64,000 bases of DNA from JAJYSO01 sp964495935 (GTDB taxonomy: Bacteria > Bacteroidota > Bacteroidia > Flavobacteriales > Flavobacteriaceae): positions 12,467 to 76,466 of the forward strand of contig CAZBXQ010000006.1 of assembly GCA_964495935.1 (NCBI GenBank). The letters run 5' to 3'. This document shows positions 8,470-17,253 of the stretch, one piece after another. Both the position numbers and the translations under genes were made by a program. Within the stretch, counting starts at the first letter, position 1. The number at the start of each line of letters is the position of its first letter. A model generated the notes under the pieces. It worked only from the letters and a program-made list of their open reading frames with translations, was not told the origin of the DNA and did not search any database.

Positions 8470-9987
8470 TCAATATAATCGGCTGCCATTTTCTAATTCC
8501 AAAACCTTATTAACGATAGCAGGTATATCTTCTTTATAATGGCTTACATAAAGAATAGTCTTATCAGGCCGATTACAAATCACATTCACCACATTTTTAA
8601 AATGCATTTTTTGCTGCCTATCCAATCCCTGACAAGGTTCGTCCAAAATCAATAAAGGCGGATTTTTGATCAATGCCCGAAGCAGTAATACCAAGCGTTG
8701 CTCCCCGGTCGAAAGGGCTCTGTAATTCTCTTCTTTATAGCGATTCAGATCCAGTAATTCCAAACCCTCCGTCGCCCGTTGAAGCTCTTCCTTTTTAGCC
8801 CTTGAACGTTGAAAACGCATAACATCGTACAGCCCGGACAAAACCACTTCAATAACCCGGGCCTCTCCTTTAAAATATTGATGCATCTCCGGAGACATAT
8901 ACCCGATACGGCGTTTGAGTTCCCAGATGCTCTCACCGGATCCTTTCTTGCGGTCAAATAAGCGTATATCGTTAGCATAGGCCTGTGGATGATCACCATT
9001 CAGTAAACTGAGCAGGGTAGATTTTCCGGCTCCATTATGGCCGACAAGTGCCCATTTTTCTCCTTTTTTCACTTCCCAATCAATATCTTTTAAAATAGAC
9101 TTCCCTCCGCTTCTTACATTGACATTCCTTAATTGAACGGCATATTCAAAATTTGATTGCTGCAGAGGTGATCGTTTGTAAATCCGATTCAGTAATTCTT
9201 GGTCGGGCTCCCATGAGTCTGTCGGGTTTTCGATTCCGATACCCGAATTTTCAAATTCCTCCCGACTCCCTTTAAAAATAACGGATCGATTTTCCAAATA
9301 TAAAACACCGGTTGTCGTCTCCGGAATTTCCCGCGCCGATGTGGCCATTACAACCGTTGTCCCCCGTTCCTTGATCTCCTGCAAAAGAGTTCTCAGCACA
9401 GGCCTTGTTTCCTTATCCAGTCCGATGAACGGATTGTCCATTAAAAGCAGTAAAGGTTGCTTGAGCAAGGCTTCAGCAATCATCAATCGCCGGGTCTCGC
9501 CATTTGACAACTGGATCAAAGTTTTATGTAACAGCGTCGTCAGTTGCAGCTTGTCGATAATCCACTTCAGTGAAAACCGTTCGGGTAAAACAATGTTTAA
9601 ATTCTCCTGCACCTCCTGTAAATACTCCTTCACACGAGCCGCTTCCTCAGAATAATACGCATGATACCGCTGCTGATAAAAAAAATCGGCTCTATTTTCC
9701 TTATTCTTAAAATGTGCCTGCTGTCGCACAAAAGCAATCATTTTTTCATAGGTAAAAAGAGGATCCTCAATCCCCAGTTTTTCTTTAAACCTTTTTAAAT
9801 AGGGATAAGAAACCTCCCCGTGAGTAATATTAAAATAGCCATACAACGTGTATAGCAAGGCGGTTTTTCCCGCACCGCTTTCACCGAGTACCGCCCATTG
9901 GTCTCCTTTCTTGATCTTTAAGGAAAGATTTTTAAACAGGGTTGTGTTCAAATTCCAAACGGTAACATGATTAACCGATACAAGCAT
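8470..9987 (-). CDS. Tandem ABC ATPase, ModF/PhrA-like
   Basis: A 505-residue protein with two ABC ATPase domains and no membrane segment. Domain 1 has Walker A GESGAGKT (about 36-43), signature LSNGE and Walker B LLLLMDNPFIGLD. Domain 2 has GHNGAGKST (about 315), signature LSTGEQ, Walker B LLILDEPCQGLD and H-loop YVSHY. Domain 1 has Asn where the catalytic Glu of Walker B is expected, and no His at the switch (VVMATSARE), so it probably binds ATP without efficient hydrolysis; domain 2 looks fully active. The layout resembles E. coli ModF, whose role is unclear. No permease is adjacent, so a transport role is not supported here. Confidence 0.75.
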   Translation of the reverse strand: MLVSVNHVTVWNLNTTLFKNLSLKIKKGDQWAVLGESGAGKTALLYTLYGYFNITHGEVSYPYLKRFKEKLGIEDPLFTYEKMIAFVRQQAHFKNKENRADFFYQQRYHAYYSEEAARVKEYLQEVQENLNIVLPERFSLKWIIDKLQLTTLLHKTLIQLSNGETRRLMIAEALLKQPLLLLMDNPFIGLDKETRPVLRTLLQEIKERGTTVVMATSAREIPETTTGVLYLENRSVIFKGSREEFENSGIGIENPTDSWEPDQELLNRIYKRSPLQQSNFEYAVQLRNVNVRSGGKSILKDIDWEVKKGEKWALVGHNGAGKSTLLSLLNGDHPQAYANDIRLFDRKKGSGESIWELKRRIGYMSPEMHQYFKGEARVIEVVLSGLYDVMRFQRSRAKKEELQRATEGLELLDLNRYKEENYRALSTGEQRLVLLLRALIKNPPLLILDEPCQGLDRQQKMHFKNVVNVICNRPDKTILYVSHYKEDIPAIVNKVLELENGSRLY

Positions 9988-10044
9988 AGCAAATTAGTTT
10001 AAGGACTGAAGAGAAAAATGATCTTTTAAAACGTTGAAGATAAG

Positions 10045-10075
10045 ATAAAAAAAGCCTCCGATAAATCGGAGGCTT
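10045..10075 (-). terminator. Rho-independent terminator after L31
   Basis: A perfect 11-bp stem, AAGCCTCCGAT/ATCGGAGGCTT, with a two-base loop lies at 10052-10075. On the minus strand seven T follow. It is 29 bases past the rpmE2 stop codon. Confidence 0.9.
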
Positions 10076-10103
10076 CAAAACTTAAATTATGAAAACTACT
10101 ACT

Positions 10104-10379
10104 TTACTTATTTTCTTTCTCCGCTTTCTTTTTGTTGAATTTAGCATATTTATTCTTAAACTTATCAATACGACCAGCGGTATCAACAAGGGTTTGCTTC
10201 CCTGTATAGAAAGGATGTGAAGTTCTTGAAATCTCTAATTTAATCAAAGGATATTCCGTTCCATCAACTTCAATCGTCTCTTTGGTCTCGGCGGTAGATT
10301 TAGTAATAAAAACATCGTTATTCGACATGTCTTTAAAGGCTACTAATCTATAATTATCCGGGTGAATTCCTTTTCTCAT
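10104..10379 (-). CDS. rpmE2: Ribosomal protein L31, type B
   Basis: A 91-residue 50S subunit protein. It begins MRKGIHPDNYRLVAFKDMSN and has the conserved SRTSHPFYTGKQTLVDTAGRIDKFKNKY core. It lacks the zinc CxxC pair of type A L31, which defines the zinc-independent type B; in Bacteroidota this can be the only L31. It is a single-gene unit: a full promoter lies upstream (10416-10445) and a strong terminator follows. Confidence 0.95.
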   Translation of the reverse strand: MRKGIHPDNYRLVAFKDMSNNDVFITKSTAETKETIEVDGTEYPLIKLEISRTSHPFYTGKQTLVDTAGRIDKFKNKYAKFNKKKAEKENK

Positions 10380-10415
10380 AGCGTTACTTATTTATAGTCA
10401 CTGAATTTCGAGGTG

Positions 10416-10445
10416 CAAATTTAGACATTATTTACACACACACAA
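10416..10445 (-). promoter_or_regulatory. Promoter of rpmE2
   Basis: On the minus strand TTG (10443-10445), a 19-base spacer and TAAATTTG (10416-10423) fit the Bacteroidota -33/-7 promoter. It lies 36 bases before the start codon. Confidence 0.75.
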
Positions 10446-10582
10446 GTAAAAAGCACATATTTCTTTTAAAATCTTTTCTGATCCATCCGGTAGAACCGTA
10501 CCCCCTCCATGACAACCGTAGCACACCAACGCTTCAATTACCGCTTCCACAGATTTCGAATCCATTTCCCATTATATCTCTA

Positions 10583-10910
10583 TCAATAGACTGAAGTTTC
10601 GGAGATGTTCTCATGAACTGAATTCAACACGATTTATTGGAATATATTCATACTGTATTTATTTTTAATGGGTTATAGAAAAGTAAATTGATTGAATCCA
10701 TCCCAAACACCCCACCTATGGCACCCCTCTTTAAAAGAGGGGAATAGATGTGCGATTCAATGAAATGTAGTTGGGATCCGGAGGATTAAAAAAGAAAATA
10801 GACCGAATTCCCCTCTGGTAGAGGGGTGCCCGCAGGGTAGGGTGTCGATTTCGAAACAATAAGCATAAATTAATGCCTGAAGGATGAACCCCGAAACTTT
10901 TGTCAATAGA
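10583..10910. mobile_element. MITE-like palindromic element with 8-bp target duplication, copy 1
   Basis: The element spans 10591-10902 (312 bp). Its ends are inverted (CTGAAGTTTCGG left, CCGAAACTTTTG right). It is flanked by the direct repeat TCAATAGA at 10583-10590 and 10903-10910. The interior is itself an inverted repeat, with CACCCCTCTTT...AAAGAGGGGAA facing TTCCCCTCTGGTAGAGGGGTGCC. It has no convincing gene; short frames here are by-products of the palindrome. A second copy is at 51568-51884. The rest of the 10380-11072 gap holds the rpmE2 promoter and, at 11040-11047, a TATATTTG -7 box for the next gene. Confidence 0.85.
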
Positions 10911-11072
10911 TAAAAAAGATGTCGAATAAATTCCTTCTGCCTCGTAATTTTCCAGCATGACAAGTACCGTACTAATGGTGACAGCCAACAGCCCAAAAAC
11001 TATTCCTTCGCAACTATTAACGAATACTTCAGGTTTTTCTATATTTGCCTTTTTTAGGACCAACTTGCCCCT

Positions 11073-11612
11073 ATGCCGCAACTTCATAAATCGTTAAAGT
11101 ATTTTGCCTACCAAAAAGGAATCTTCCTCGGCATTATTCTTATCCTGTATATCACGGTCGCCTATTTATGGAATTGGGATCTTCTTTTGGAATATGGGTT
11201 TGAAGTCTCCAAATTACCAATAATCCTTATCTTTGGAACATGGGTTGCCGTTAGTGCCCGTAAAAAACACAACGGTAAATTCTCATTTCGGGATGGTTTC
11301 TCGTTGTTCTTTATAACAATTGCTATTGGGTTAACTTTATCGGTAATCGCAAAATGGTTGTTTTATAATTATATTGATCCCGATTTCGGACAGTATATCA
11401 ACGAAATGGGAATTGAAAAACGAAAAGAGCAATTGAAATTGGCACAAACTGATGCAAAAGAGATAAAAGAAGAAATGAAAACGCTAAAAGACACTTATCA
11501 ACTCTCTTTTAAGATGCTCTTTCAGGAATACATCTTTCGCTTAATCGCCTATTGTATCCCTGCCGTTTTGGTCGCTCTTATCCTGAAAACTAAAAAACCT
11601 CTCCTTCGGTAA
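11073..11612 (+). CDS. DUF4199 membrane protein
   Basis: A 179-residue protein with four predicted membrane segments (about 15-33, 43-62, 75-95, 152-172) and a charged helix between the last two (EKRKEQLKLAQTDAKEIKEEM). The layout and the FSFRDGFSLFF motif match DUF4199, a Bacteroidota family of unknown function often found beside a GT2 glycosyltransferase. Its stop codon overlaps the start of the GT2 gene by one base (TAATG), so the two are translationally coupled. Confidence 0.8.
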   Translation: MPQLHKSLKYFAYQKGIFLGIILILYITVAYLWNWDLLLEYGFEVSKLPIILIFGTWVAVSARKKHNGKFSFRDGFSLFFITIAIGLTLSVIAKWLFYNYIDPDFGQYINEMGIEKRKEQLKLAQTDAKEIKEEMKTLKDTYQLSFKMLFQEYIFRLIAYCIPAVLVALILKTKKPLLR

Positions 11613-12610
11613 TGCAAATTTCTGTTGTCATCCCGCTTTTAGACGAAGCCGAATCGCTACCCGAGCTATACGAGTGGTTAATCACTATCCTGACGGCGCA
11701 CCAGTTTGAATATGAGATTATTTTTATTGACGATGGAAGTCGGGATCGCTCTTGGTCGCTCATTGAAGAGTTTTCAAAACACAATCCCCGGGTTATCGGA
11801 CTCCATTTTCGAAAAAATTACGGAAAATCTCAGGCACTTCACGCCGGTTTTAAAATCGCTCGAGGAGATGTTGTCATTACCATGGACGCGGACTTACAAG
11901 ATAATCCCGAGGAAATCCCGGAACTTTACAACCTGATTGCACACGAAGGCTACGATTTAATCTCGGGATGGAAGAAAAAACGCTACGATTCCTACTTCTC
12001 AAAAAACCTCCCCTCCAAGCTCTTTAACGCTGTTGCCCGACTCACTTCTGGCCTGAAACTACACGATTTTAACTGCGGTTTAAAAGCTTATAAAAAAGAA
12101 GTCATTAAATCCATCGATGTATATGGTGAGATGCATCGTTATATCCCGGTATTGGTAAAAAATGCCGGATTCTATAAGATTGACGAAAAGGTGGTCCAGC
12201 ATCAGGCCCGAAAATACGGCCGCACCAAATTTGGGGCCGAACGATTTATTCATGGATTTTTAGATCTGATTACCATCTGGTTTCTGTCGCGATTCGGAAA
12301 ACGCCCGATGCATCTCTTTGGTGCCTGGGGGGTACTCATGATGATTATCGGGTTTTGCTCGGCTCTGTGGATTGGAATTTCCAAACTCTATAAACTGGCC
12401 AATGATCAAACCGATATTCTCATTGCCCTAAACCCCTGGTTTTACATTGCTCTTACCATGATGATTATGGGAACACTCCTGTTTATTGCCGGTTTTTTGG
12501 GAGAACTGATCTTACGCACTGAAAAAAATGTAAATTCCTATTACATCGATAAAATAAGGAATCTTGAAAATTCAAAAGAAACTTTTAAAAAACAGGAAAG
12601 TCTGCAATAG
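11612..12610 (+). CDS. Family 2 glycosyltransferase, polyprenyl-phosphate type
   Basis: A 332-residue membrane glycosyltransferase related to DPM1, GtrB and ArnC, which move a sugar from a nucleotide donor to polyprenyl phosphate at the inner face of the membrane. The GT-A motifs are IIFIDDGSRD and ITMDADLQDNPEE, plus the acceptor-loop ARKYGRTKFG. Two C-terminal membrane helices follow (about 232-255 and 270-297). It shares TAATG with the DUF4199 gene. Sugar and acceptor are not determined by the sequence. Confidence 0.85.
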   Translation: MQISVVIPLLDEAESLPELYEWLITILTAHQFEYEIIFIDDGSRDRSWSLIEEFSKHNPRVIGLHFRKNYGKSQALHAGFKIARGDVVITMDADLQDNPEEIPELYNLIAHEGYDLISGWKKKRYDSYFSKNLPSKLFNAVARLTSGLKLHDFNCGLKAYKKEVIKSIDVYGEMHRYIPVLVKNAGFYKIDEKVVQHQARKYGRTKFGAERFIHGFLDLITIWFLSRFGKRPMHLFGAWGVLMMIIGFCSALWIGISKLYKLANDQTDILIALNPWFYIALTMMIMGTLLFIAGFLGELILRTEKNVNSYYIDKIRNLENSKETFKKQESLQ

Positions 12611-12706
12611 GCCGCAAAAGATTTCACAATCACCCTGTTTTAGTGTTTATAAAAAGTGATATATAGAAGAGAATTGTTTAAATTCGCAACAAAAATTTAA
12701 AGAATT

Positions 12707-14098
12707 ATGAGCAAATATGATGTTATTGTTTTAGGAAGTGGTCCGGGTGGATATGTGGCTGCCATTCGAGCGTCCCAACTCGGTCTCAAAACGGCCATAA
12801 TTGAAAAGGAAAGTCTGGGGGGAATCTGTTTGAACTGGGGCTGTATTCCCACTAAAGCCCTTCTTAAAAGCGCAGAAGTCTTTAATTATCTTAACCATGC
12901 CGAAGATTACGGATTAAAAGTAGAAAAAGCCGAAAAAGACTTTGGTGCCGTCATCCAACGAAGTCGCGGAGTAGCCAATACGATGAGTAAAGGAGTTCAA
13001 TTCTTGATGAAAAAGAACAAGATTGAAGTTATCATGGGCAGCGGCAAACTCAAAAAAGGGAAGAAAATTGAGGTTACCGATGATGACGGAAAAACCACCG
13101 AGCATCAAGCCGATCATATTATCATTGCTACCGGTGCCCGCTCCCGTGAATTACCGAGCCTAAAACAAGACGGAAAGAAAATTATAGGATACCGTCAGGC
13201 TTTGGCCTTGGAAAAATTACCGAAACGAATGCTCATTGTAGGCTCCGGAGCCATCGGATCTGAATTTGCTCATTTCTATAATACCATGGGAACCGAAGTA
13301 ACTCTTGTTGAATTCCAACCCCGGCTGGTGCCTGTGGAGGATGAAGAAGTATCCAAAGCCTTTGAACGATCTACCAAAAAAGCAGGAATCAAGGTGATGA
13401 CCAATTCTTCGGTTGAAAGCGTGGATACCTCCGGCGATGTTTTAAAAGCCCAAGTAAAAACCAAAAAAGGTGAGAAAACGATCGAGACCGATATCGTACT
13501 TTCTGCAGTCGGAATCAAAAGTAATATCGAAAATATCGGTTTGGAGGAAGTCGGTATTAAAACCGATAAAGACAAAATTCAAGTCAACGAATGGTACCAA
13601 ACCAATGTTCCCGGATATTATGCCATTGGGGATGCGGTTCCCGGGCAAGCACTGGCTCATGTAGCCTCGGCCGAAGGAATCCTGTGTATTGAAAAAATCA
13701 AAGGAATGCGTCCCGAGCCGCTCGATTATCAAAATATTCCGGGATGTACCTTTACCACTCCCGAAATTGCCAGTGTCGGGATGACCGAAAAACAAGCCCA
13801 AGAAGCCGGATATGAAATTAAAGTCGGGAAATTCCCCTTTTCTGCTTCCGGGAAGGCCAATGCAGCAAACGCTAAAGATGGTTTTGTAAAAACTATTTTT
13901 GATGCGAAATACGGAGAGTGGCTGGGCTGTCACATGATCGGTGCCGGCGTTACCGATATGATTGCAGAGGCTGTCGTAGGCCGTAAACTGGAGACCACCG
14001 CACAGGAAATCATGAAAGCGGTACACCCCCACCCGACGATGAGCGAGGCCGTCAAAGAATCTGTTGCCGATGCCTATGGGGAGGCCGTAGATATCTAA
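12707..14098 (+). CDS. lpdA: Dihydrolipoyl dehydrogenase
   Basis: E3 flavoenzyme of the 2-oxoacid dehydrogenase and glycine cleavage complexes; it reoxidises dihydrolipoyl groups with NAD+. The 463-residue protein has the FAD motif GSGPGGYVAAIRASQLG, the redox disulfide GGICLNWGCIPTK (about 39-51), the NAD-binding GSGAIGSEFAHFYNTMG (about 182-198), and the C-terminal HPHPTMSEA with the catalytic His. It stands alone here, as is common when E3 serves several complexes. A TAAATTCG box at 12679-12686 is a weak -7 candidate, and a strong terminator follows. Confidence 0.95.
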   Translation: MSKYDVIVLGSGPGGYVAAIRASQLGLKTAIIEKESLGGICLNWGCIPTKALLKSAEVFNYLNHAEDYGLKVEKAEKDFGAVIQRSRGVANTMSKGVQFLMKKNKIEVIMGSGKLKKGKKIEVTDDDGKTTEHQADHIIIATGARSRELPSLKQDGKKIIGYRQALALEKLPKRMLIVGSGAIGSEFAHFYNTMGTEVTLVEFQPRLVPVEDEEVSKAFERSTKKAGIKVMTNSSVESVDTSGDVLKAQVKTKKGEKTIETDIVLSAVGIKSNIENIGLEEVGIKTDKDKIQVNEWYQTNVPGYYAIGDAVPGQALAHVASAEGILCIEKIKGMRPEPLDYQNIPGCTFTTPEIASVGMTEKQAQEAGYEIKVGKFPFSASGKANAANAKDGFVKTIFDAKYGEWLGCHMIGAGVTDMIAEAVVGRKLETTAQEIMKAVHPHPTMSEAVKESVADAYGEAVDI

Positions 14099-14143
14099 AA
14101 AGGGATTGATCAATCTCTTTTAAAAATAATAAATCGTAGATAG

Positions 14144-14180
14144 ACCTTGAAGATTTTAAAAAAATCTTCAAGGTTTTTTT
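14144..14180 (+). terminator. Rho-independent terminator after lpd
   Basis: A 14-bp A/T-rich stem, ACCTTGAAGATTTT/AAAATCTTCAAGGT (14144-14174), has a three-base loop and is followed by six or more T. Confidence 0.85.
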
Positions 14181-14212
14181 ATCCTTCCTCGGTTTTTAAT
14201 TTCAACCGAATC

Positions 14213-14232
14213 GAGGTCATTTAAGCTTTTAG
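14213..14232. repeat. Solitary end of the TGAGGT-class inverted repeat
   Basis: GAGGTCATTTAAGCTTTTAG closely matches the ends of the repeat at 17416-17575 and the copy at 40379. No partner end is visible nearby. It may be a decayed copy. Confidence 0.4.
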
Positions 14233-14286
14233 ATCTTTCGATGGATGAACTCTCGAAAAATGCATATCAAAAAATTATCTTTGATT

Positions 14287-15870
14287 TCATTGAAGGCTTT
14301 CAAAAAACACCATCTGCTCGCGATTTTGCTCAGGTTGAAGCTCAATCTCCCGCCCGATCTTCATCACCTGAACCGTCTCTTCCGGAGTACCGATGTTGGG
14401 TCGCCATTGAGGTAAGTCCGGGCCATTGGGATTTCCGGTTTTGATGAAATTAGCAAAATAGTCCTGCATATAAGCAGAAACCCGGTAGTCTATAGCTGTC
14501 CAAGGATACACTTTATTGGTTCGTAGATTTCCCAGAGCATATTCTATTTCCCAGGAATGCCCGGCTCCTTGTTCCCGCTTGACTTCATCATCGTTATAAG
14601 GGAAAGGCCGAGAGAGGTCAAAAATATAACGATACGTTTTATTTCCGGATTGACGTTGATACTCCGACCATTTCCAAGTATTATAAGTGATAAAATCGGC
14701 ACTGGCCAAAGCGGTAGCCGACTGTTTTACTTCCTCCACCGAATTACCGGGAAATATCTTAAATACCGCATCGGCTTTAGATTTGTATTTGGATTTCAAG
14801 ACTTTGTAATAATTTGCGGGAAGTGGTTCTTTTTTCTTTAAAAAGGCAGAGTAGGACGCTTCTGCCGAGTTCCATCCTACCAATAGTGGGATTTGAGCTT
14901 GCTTTCCCGCTGCATAAATTGTAGAAGGCTTATGGGGGAAGAAATACCCATCAAGAGTCGGGGCAAAATAATCCAATCCTTTTTTAGTGATTTGCAGTAA
15001 ACGGTCGGCAGGAACCTCCCGTAATTCTTTTAGGGAGGAAAAATTGTTTTTTCGGGCAAAAGAAACACCTCGTTTCTCGGCTCTTTGCAGAGCAATGGGT
15101 TTCAGATGAGAATATGCCAGAGCTCCGCTTTCTCCAATGGCTCCGGCCAGTAAATTTTTAGATAACGGAGAGGCCATAAGTGCCGAAACAGACATCGAAC
15201 CAGCCGATTCTCCGCCAATCGTAATTTGTTCCGGATTTCCGCCAAAAGCGGCAATATTATCGTGAACCCACTGGAGCGCAAAGGCCTGATCCAGGAACCC
15301 ATAATTTCCGGAAGATCGATGAGGAGATTCCTGTGTCAATTCGGGATGGGCCAAAAACCCAAAAATCCCCAATCGGTAGTTTACCGTTACGACGACGATT
15401 CCTTTTTGGGCCAAAGCGGTTCCATCATAACGCCATTCACTTCCATCGCCGGCGATAAAACCACCTCCATACAAGTAAACCAAGACGGGCAGGTTTTCGT
15501 CCGGGGCTTCCGCCGGGCTCCAAATATTAAGATACAGGCAATCTTCACTCCGCCCTGTCGATCGGAAATTCATATCCGAAAATACCGGTTTCTGCATACA
15601 TCGGGCGGCAAATTTCGTCGTCTTTTTCACACCATCCCAAGGTTTTGTGGGTTGGGGTTCTTTCCAACGCAGGTCACCAACAGGAGGTTGAGCATAAGGA
15701 ACACCAAAAAAGTTACGAATTCCGGAATTAACATCCGTTATCCCCTGAATTTTGCCCGAATTGACAGTAACAATATTTTTGGCGAAGCGCGTATCTGCCA
15801 CGGTTTGAGTAAATCCTAAAGAGGATGCGAAGAGTAAAAACAGAAAGGAGATATAATTGCTTTTCATCAT
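14287..15870 (-). CDS. Secreted type B carboxylesterase
   Basis: An alpha/beta-hydrolase of 527 residues with a signal peptide (about 1-21, ending LGFTQ). It shows the type B carboxylesterase signatures: FFGVPYAQPPVGDLRW near 54-69, SEDCLYLNIWSP (108-119), oxyanion YGGGF (about 134-138), and nucleophile GESAG with Ser222; the probable catalytic His is in GAGHSWEIEY. It should hydrolyse ester substrates in the periplasm or outside the cell; the natural substrate is unknown. It is a single gene. Its end lies close to a TGAGGT-type repeat end at 14213. Confidence 0.9.
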   Translation of the reverse strand: MMKSNYISFLFLLFASSLGFTQTVADTRFAKNIVTVNSGKIQGITDVNSGIRNFFGVPYAQPPVGDLRWKEPQPTKPWDGVKKTTKFAARCMQKPVFSDMNFRSTGRSEDCLYLNIWSPAEAPDENLPVLVYLYGGGFIAGDGSEWRYDGTALAQKGIVVVTVNYRLGIFGFLAHPELTQESPHRSSGNYGFLDQAFALQWVHDNIAAFGGNPEQITIGGESAGSMSVSALMASPLSKNLLAGAIGESGALAYSHLKPIALQRAEKRGVSFARKNNFSSLKELREVPADRLLQITKKGLDYFAPTLDGYFFPHKPSTIYAAGKQAQIPLLVGWNSAEASYSAFLKKKEPLPANYYKVLKSKYKSKADAVFKIFPGNSVEEVKQSATALASADFITYNTWKWSEYQRQSGNKTYRYIFDLSRPFPYNDDEVKREQGAGHSWEIEYALGNLRTNKVYPWTAIDYRVSAYMQDYFANFIKTGNPNGPDLPQWRPNIGTPEETVQVMKIGREIELQPEQNREQMVFFESLQ

Positions 15871-16737
15871 GATTGTTGATTTCTAAAACCGAGAAACTCG
15901 AAAATCCTACCAAGACACCGAAAAACTCTTATTAAGCCTTTCCCGGTTTCTATATGCCAAGCCTAAAACTACCAAAACGAACTTGAACTACCTACGATCT
16001 CAGCAAATTTTCACAACTATAGAGATTTGGATCAATGACCTTAACTCTTCATCCAAAATGCGTTCGCAAGATTGTAAAGCCTGATTTTAAACCCCATCCG
16101 AAGTCTTTCTAATATTTCTGTAAAACATTGAATCTAATGAAAATAATCCATAAGATTCGAAAAAAACATCTGGAAAGGCCTAATATTTTATATATATTAT
16201 ATTGATTATTAATAGGTTATAAAAATTTTATTAATGCAAAAAGAATATGATGTAGCTCATATCTTATCTTGGAAGGAGAAACTCTCCTTAGCAGTTGGTT
16301 AAAGCTAAACTGCGACGAATATAGGCAGCGATTATTCCGATATTGTAGTTGAATATCAGAGTTTATCTCTTGCTGTCTGCTTAAGCAGAAAAAAGATGGC
16401 AAAACCCGGGCTTGGTCCCATGTAAACATGTAAAAGAGTCTATTATCGTATTTCCGAAGGGAAAATGTGGCTGAAGCCTAAAATAAATTGTATAGTAATC
16501 CCATTGCTTTACTAATTGCTCGCGATCATAATCGTTTTTGAAAAGACTATAGGTATAGTTTTCAGCCCTATAAATGAAGATTTTCAAGATCCCTTCGAGT
16601 AATTTAAAAATTTAAACGACCTCAGGGGGACATCCCCAAAAATTTTCTACCCCTTCCCAAACCGAATTAACCCGCAGGTATGTATAACGACCGTTTTTAA
16701 TCTCTTAATCCCTTCTTGATTCACGAAATATCATATA
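15871..16737. other. Gene-poor 867-bp region with a decayed repeat
   Basis: I see no convincing gene. At 16606-16623, read on the minus strand, is another GAGGTCGTTTAAA repeat end. At 16364-16389 is a TATCTCTTGCTGTCTGCTTA segment containing the palindrome TCTGCTTAAGCAGA (16376-16389). A near copy occurs at 40464-40489 inside another repeat of the same class, so a partly decayed element probably occupies about 16240-16623. The motif ATTGATTATTAATAGGTTA (16200-16218) recurs near 23560. Frames of about 70 codons here have no recognisable family. Confidence 0.5.
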
Positions 16738-17253
16738 TCAAGAAAGCCGCAAAAATTCTTCTTTATAAACGGCATAGTCAGAAATGCTGTAACATACAAA
16801 TCTTACAGTTTTAATCTCGTGGTTTGTTGTTAAAAAATCCAAAACCGTTTTTAAGGCAATTTTTGTTGCTGCCCGGAGGGGATAGCCATAAACCCCGGTA
16901 CTGATGGCTGGAAACGCTATACTTTTAATCCCGTGATCCCGAGCTATTGTTAACGAATTGAAGTAACACTTTTTCAATAATTCCGGTTCATTTTTTATCC
17001 CTCCATGCCATATCGGACCCACCGTATGAATTACAAATTTTGCCGGAAGTTGATACCCATTAGTCAGTTTGGCCGCCCCTGTATCACATCCCCCCAATTT
17101 TCTACACTCCTCCAGCAACTCCGGTCCCGCCGCCCGATGAATAGCACCATCAACGCCTCCACCACCTAATAATGAAGAATTTGCTGCATTGACAACAGCT
17201 TCCGTTTTCTCATCGGTAATATCTCCCTGAATAATTTCAATTTTATTTTTCAT
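16738..17253 (-). CDS. Macrodomain protein, O-acetyl-ADP-ribose deacetylase type
   Basis: A 171-residue single macrodomain of the YmdB/MacroD class, which removes O-acetyl from O-acetyl-ADP-ribose or ADP-ribose from protein. Key motifs are GDITDEKTEAVVNAANSSLLGGGGVDGAIHRAAG (binding loop 1 with the Asn and Asp used in catalysis) and PAISTGVYGYP (loop 2). The size is that of a stand-alone cytosolic enzyme. It has repeat-rich gaps on both sides, so it is probably transcribed alone. Confidence 0.9.
   Translation of the reverse strand: MKNKIEIIQGDITDEKTEAVVNAANSSLLGGGGVDGAIHRAAGPELLEECRKLGGCDTGAAKLTNGYQLPAKFVIHTVGPIWHGGIKNEPELLKKCYFNSLTIARDHGIKSIAFPAISTGVYGYPLRAATKIALKTVLDFLTTNHEIKTVRFVCYSISDYAVYKEEFLRLS

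Noticed and set aside
10731..11087. 118-codon minus-strand frame
   Set aside because: Most of it lies in the palindromic element and the promoter of the DUF4199 gene.
13442..14113. 223-codon frame antisense to lpd
   Set aside because: It lies wholly opposite a conserved gene and its composition mirrors lpd codon use; no family match.
16217..16587. Two overlapping frames of about 70 codons on the minus strand
   Set aside because: They fall in a repeat-rich gap and match no family; one runs through the TCTGCTTAAGCAGA repeat segment.
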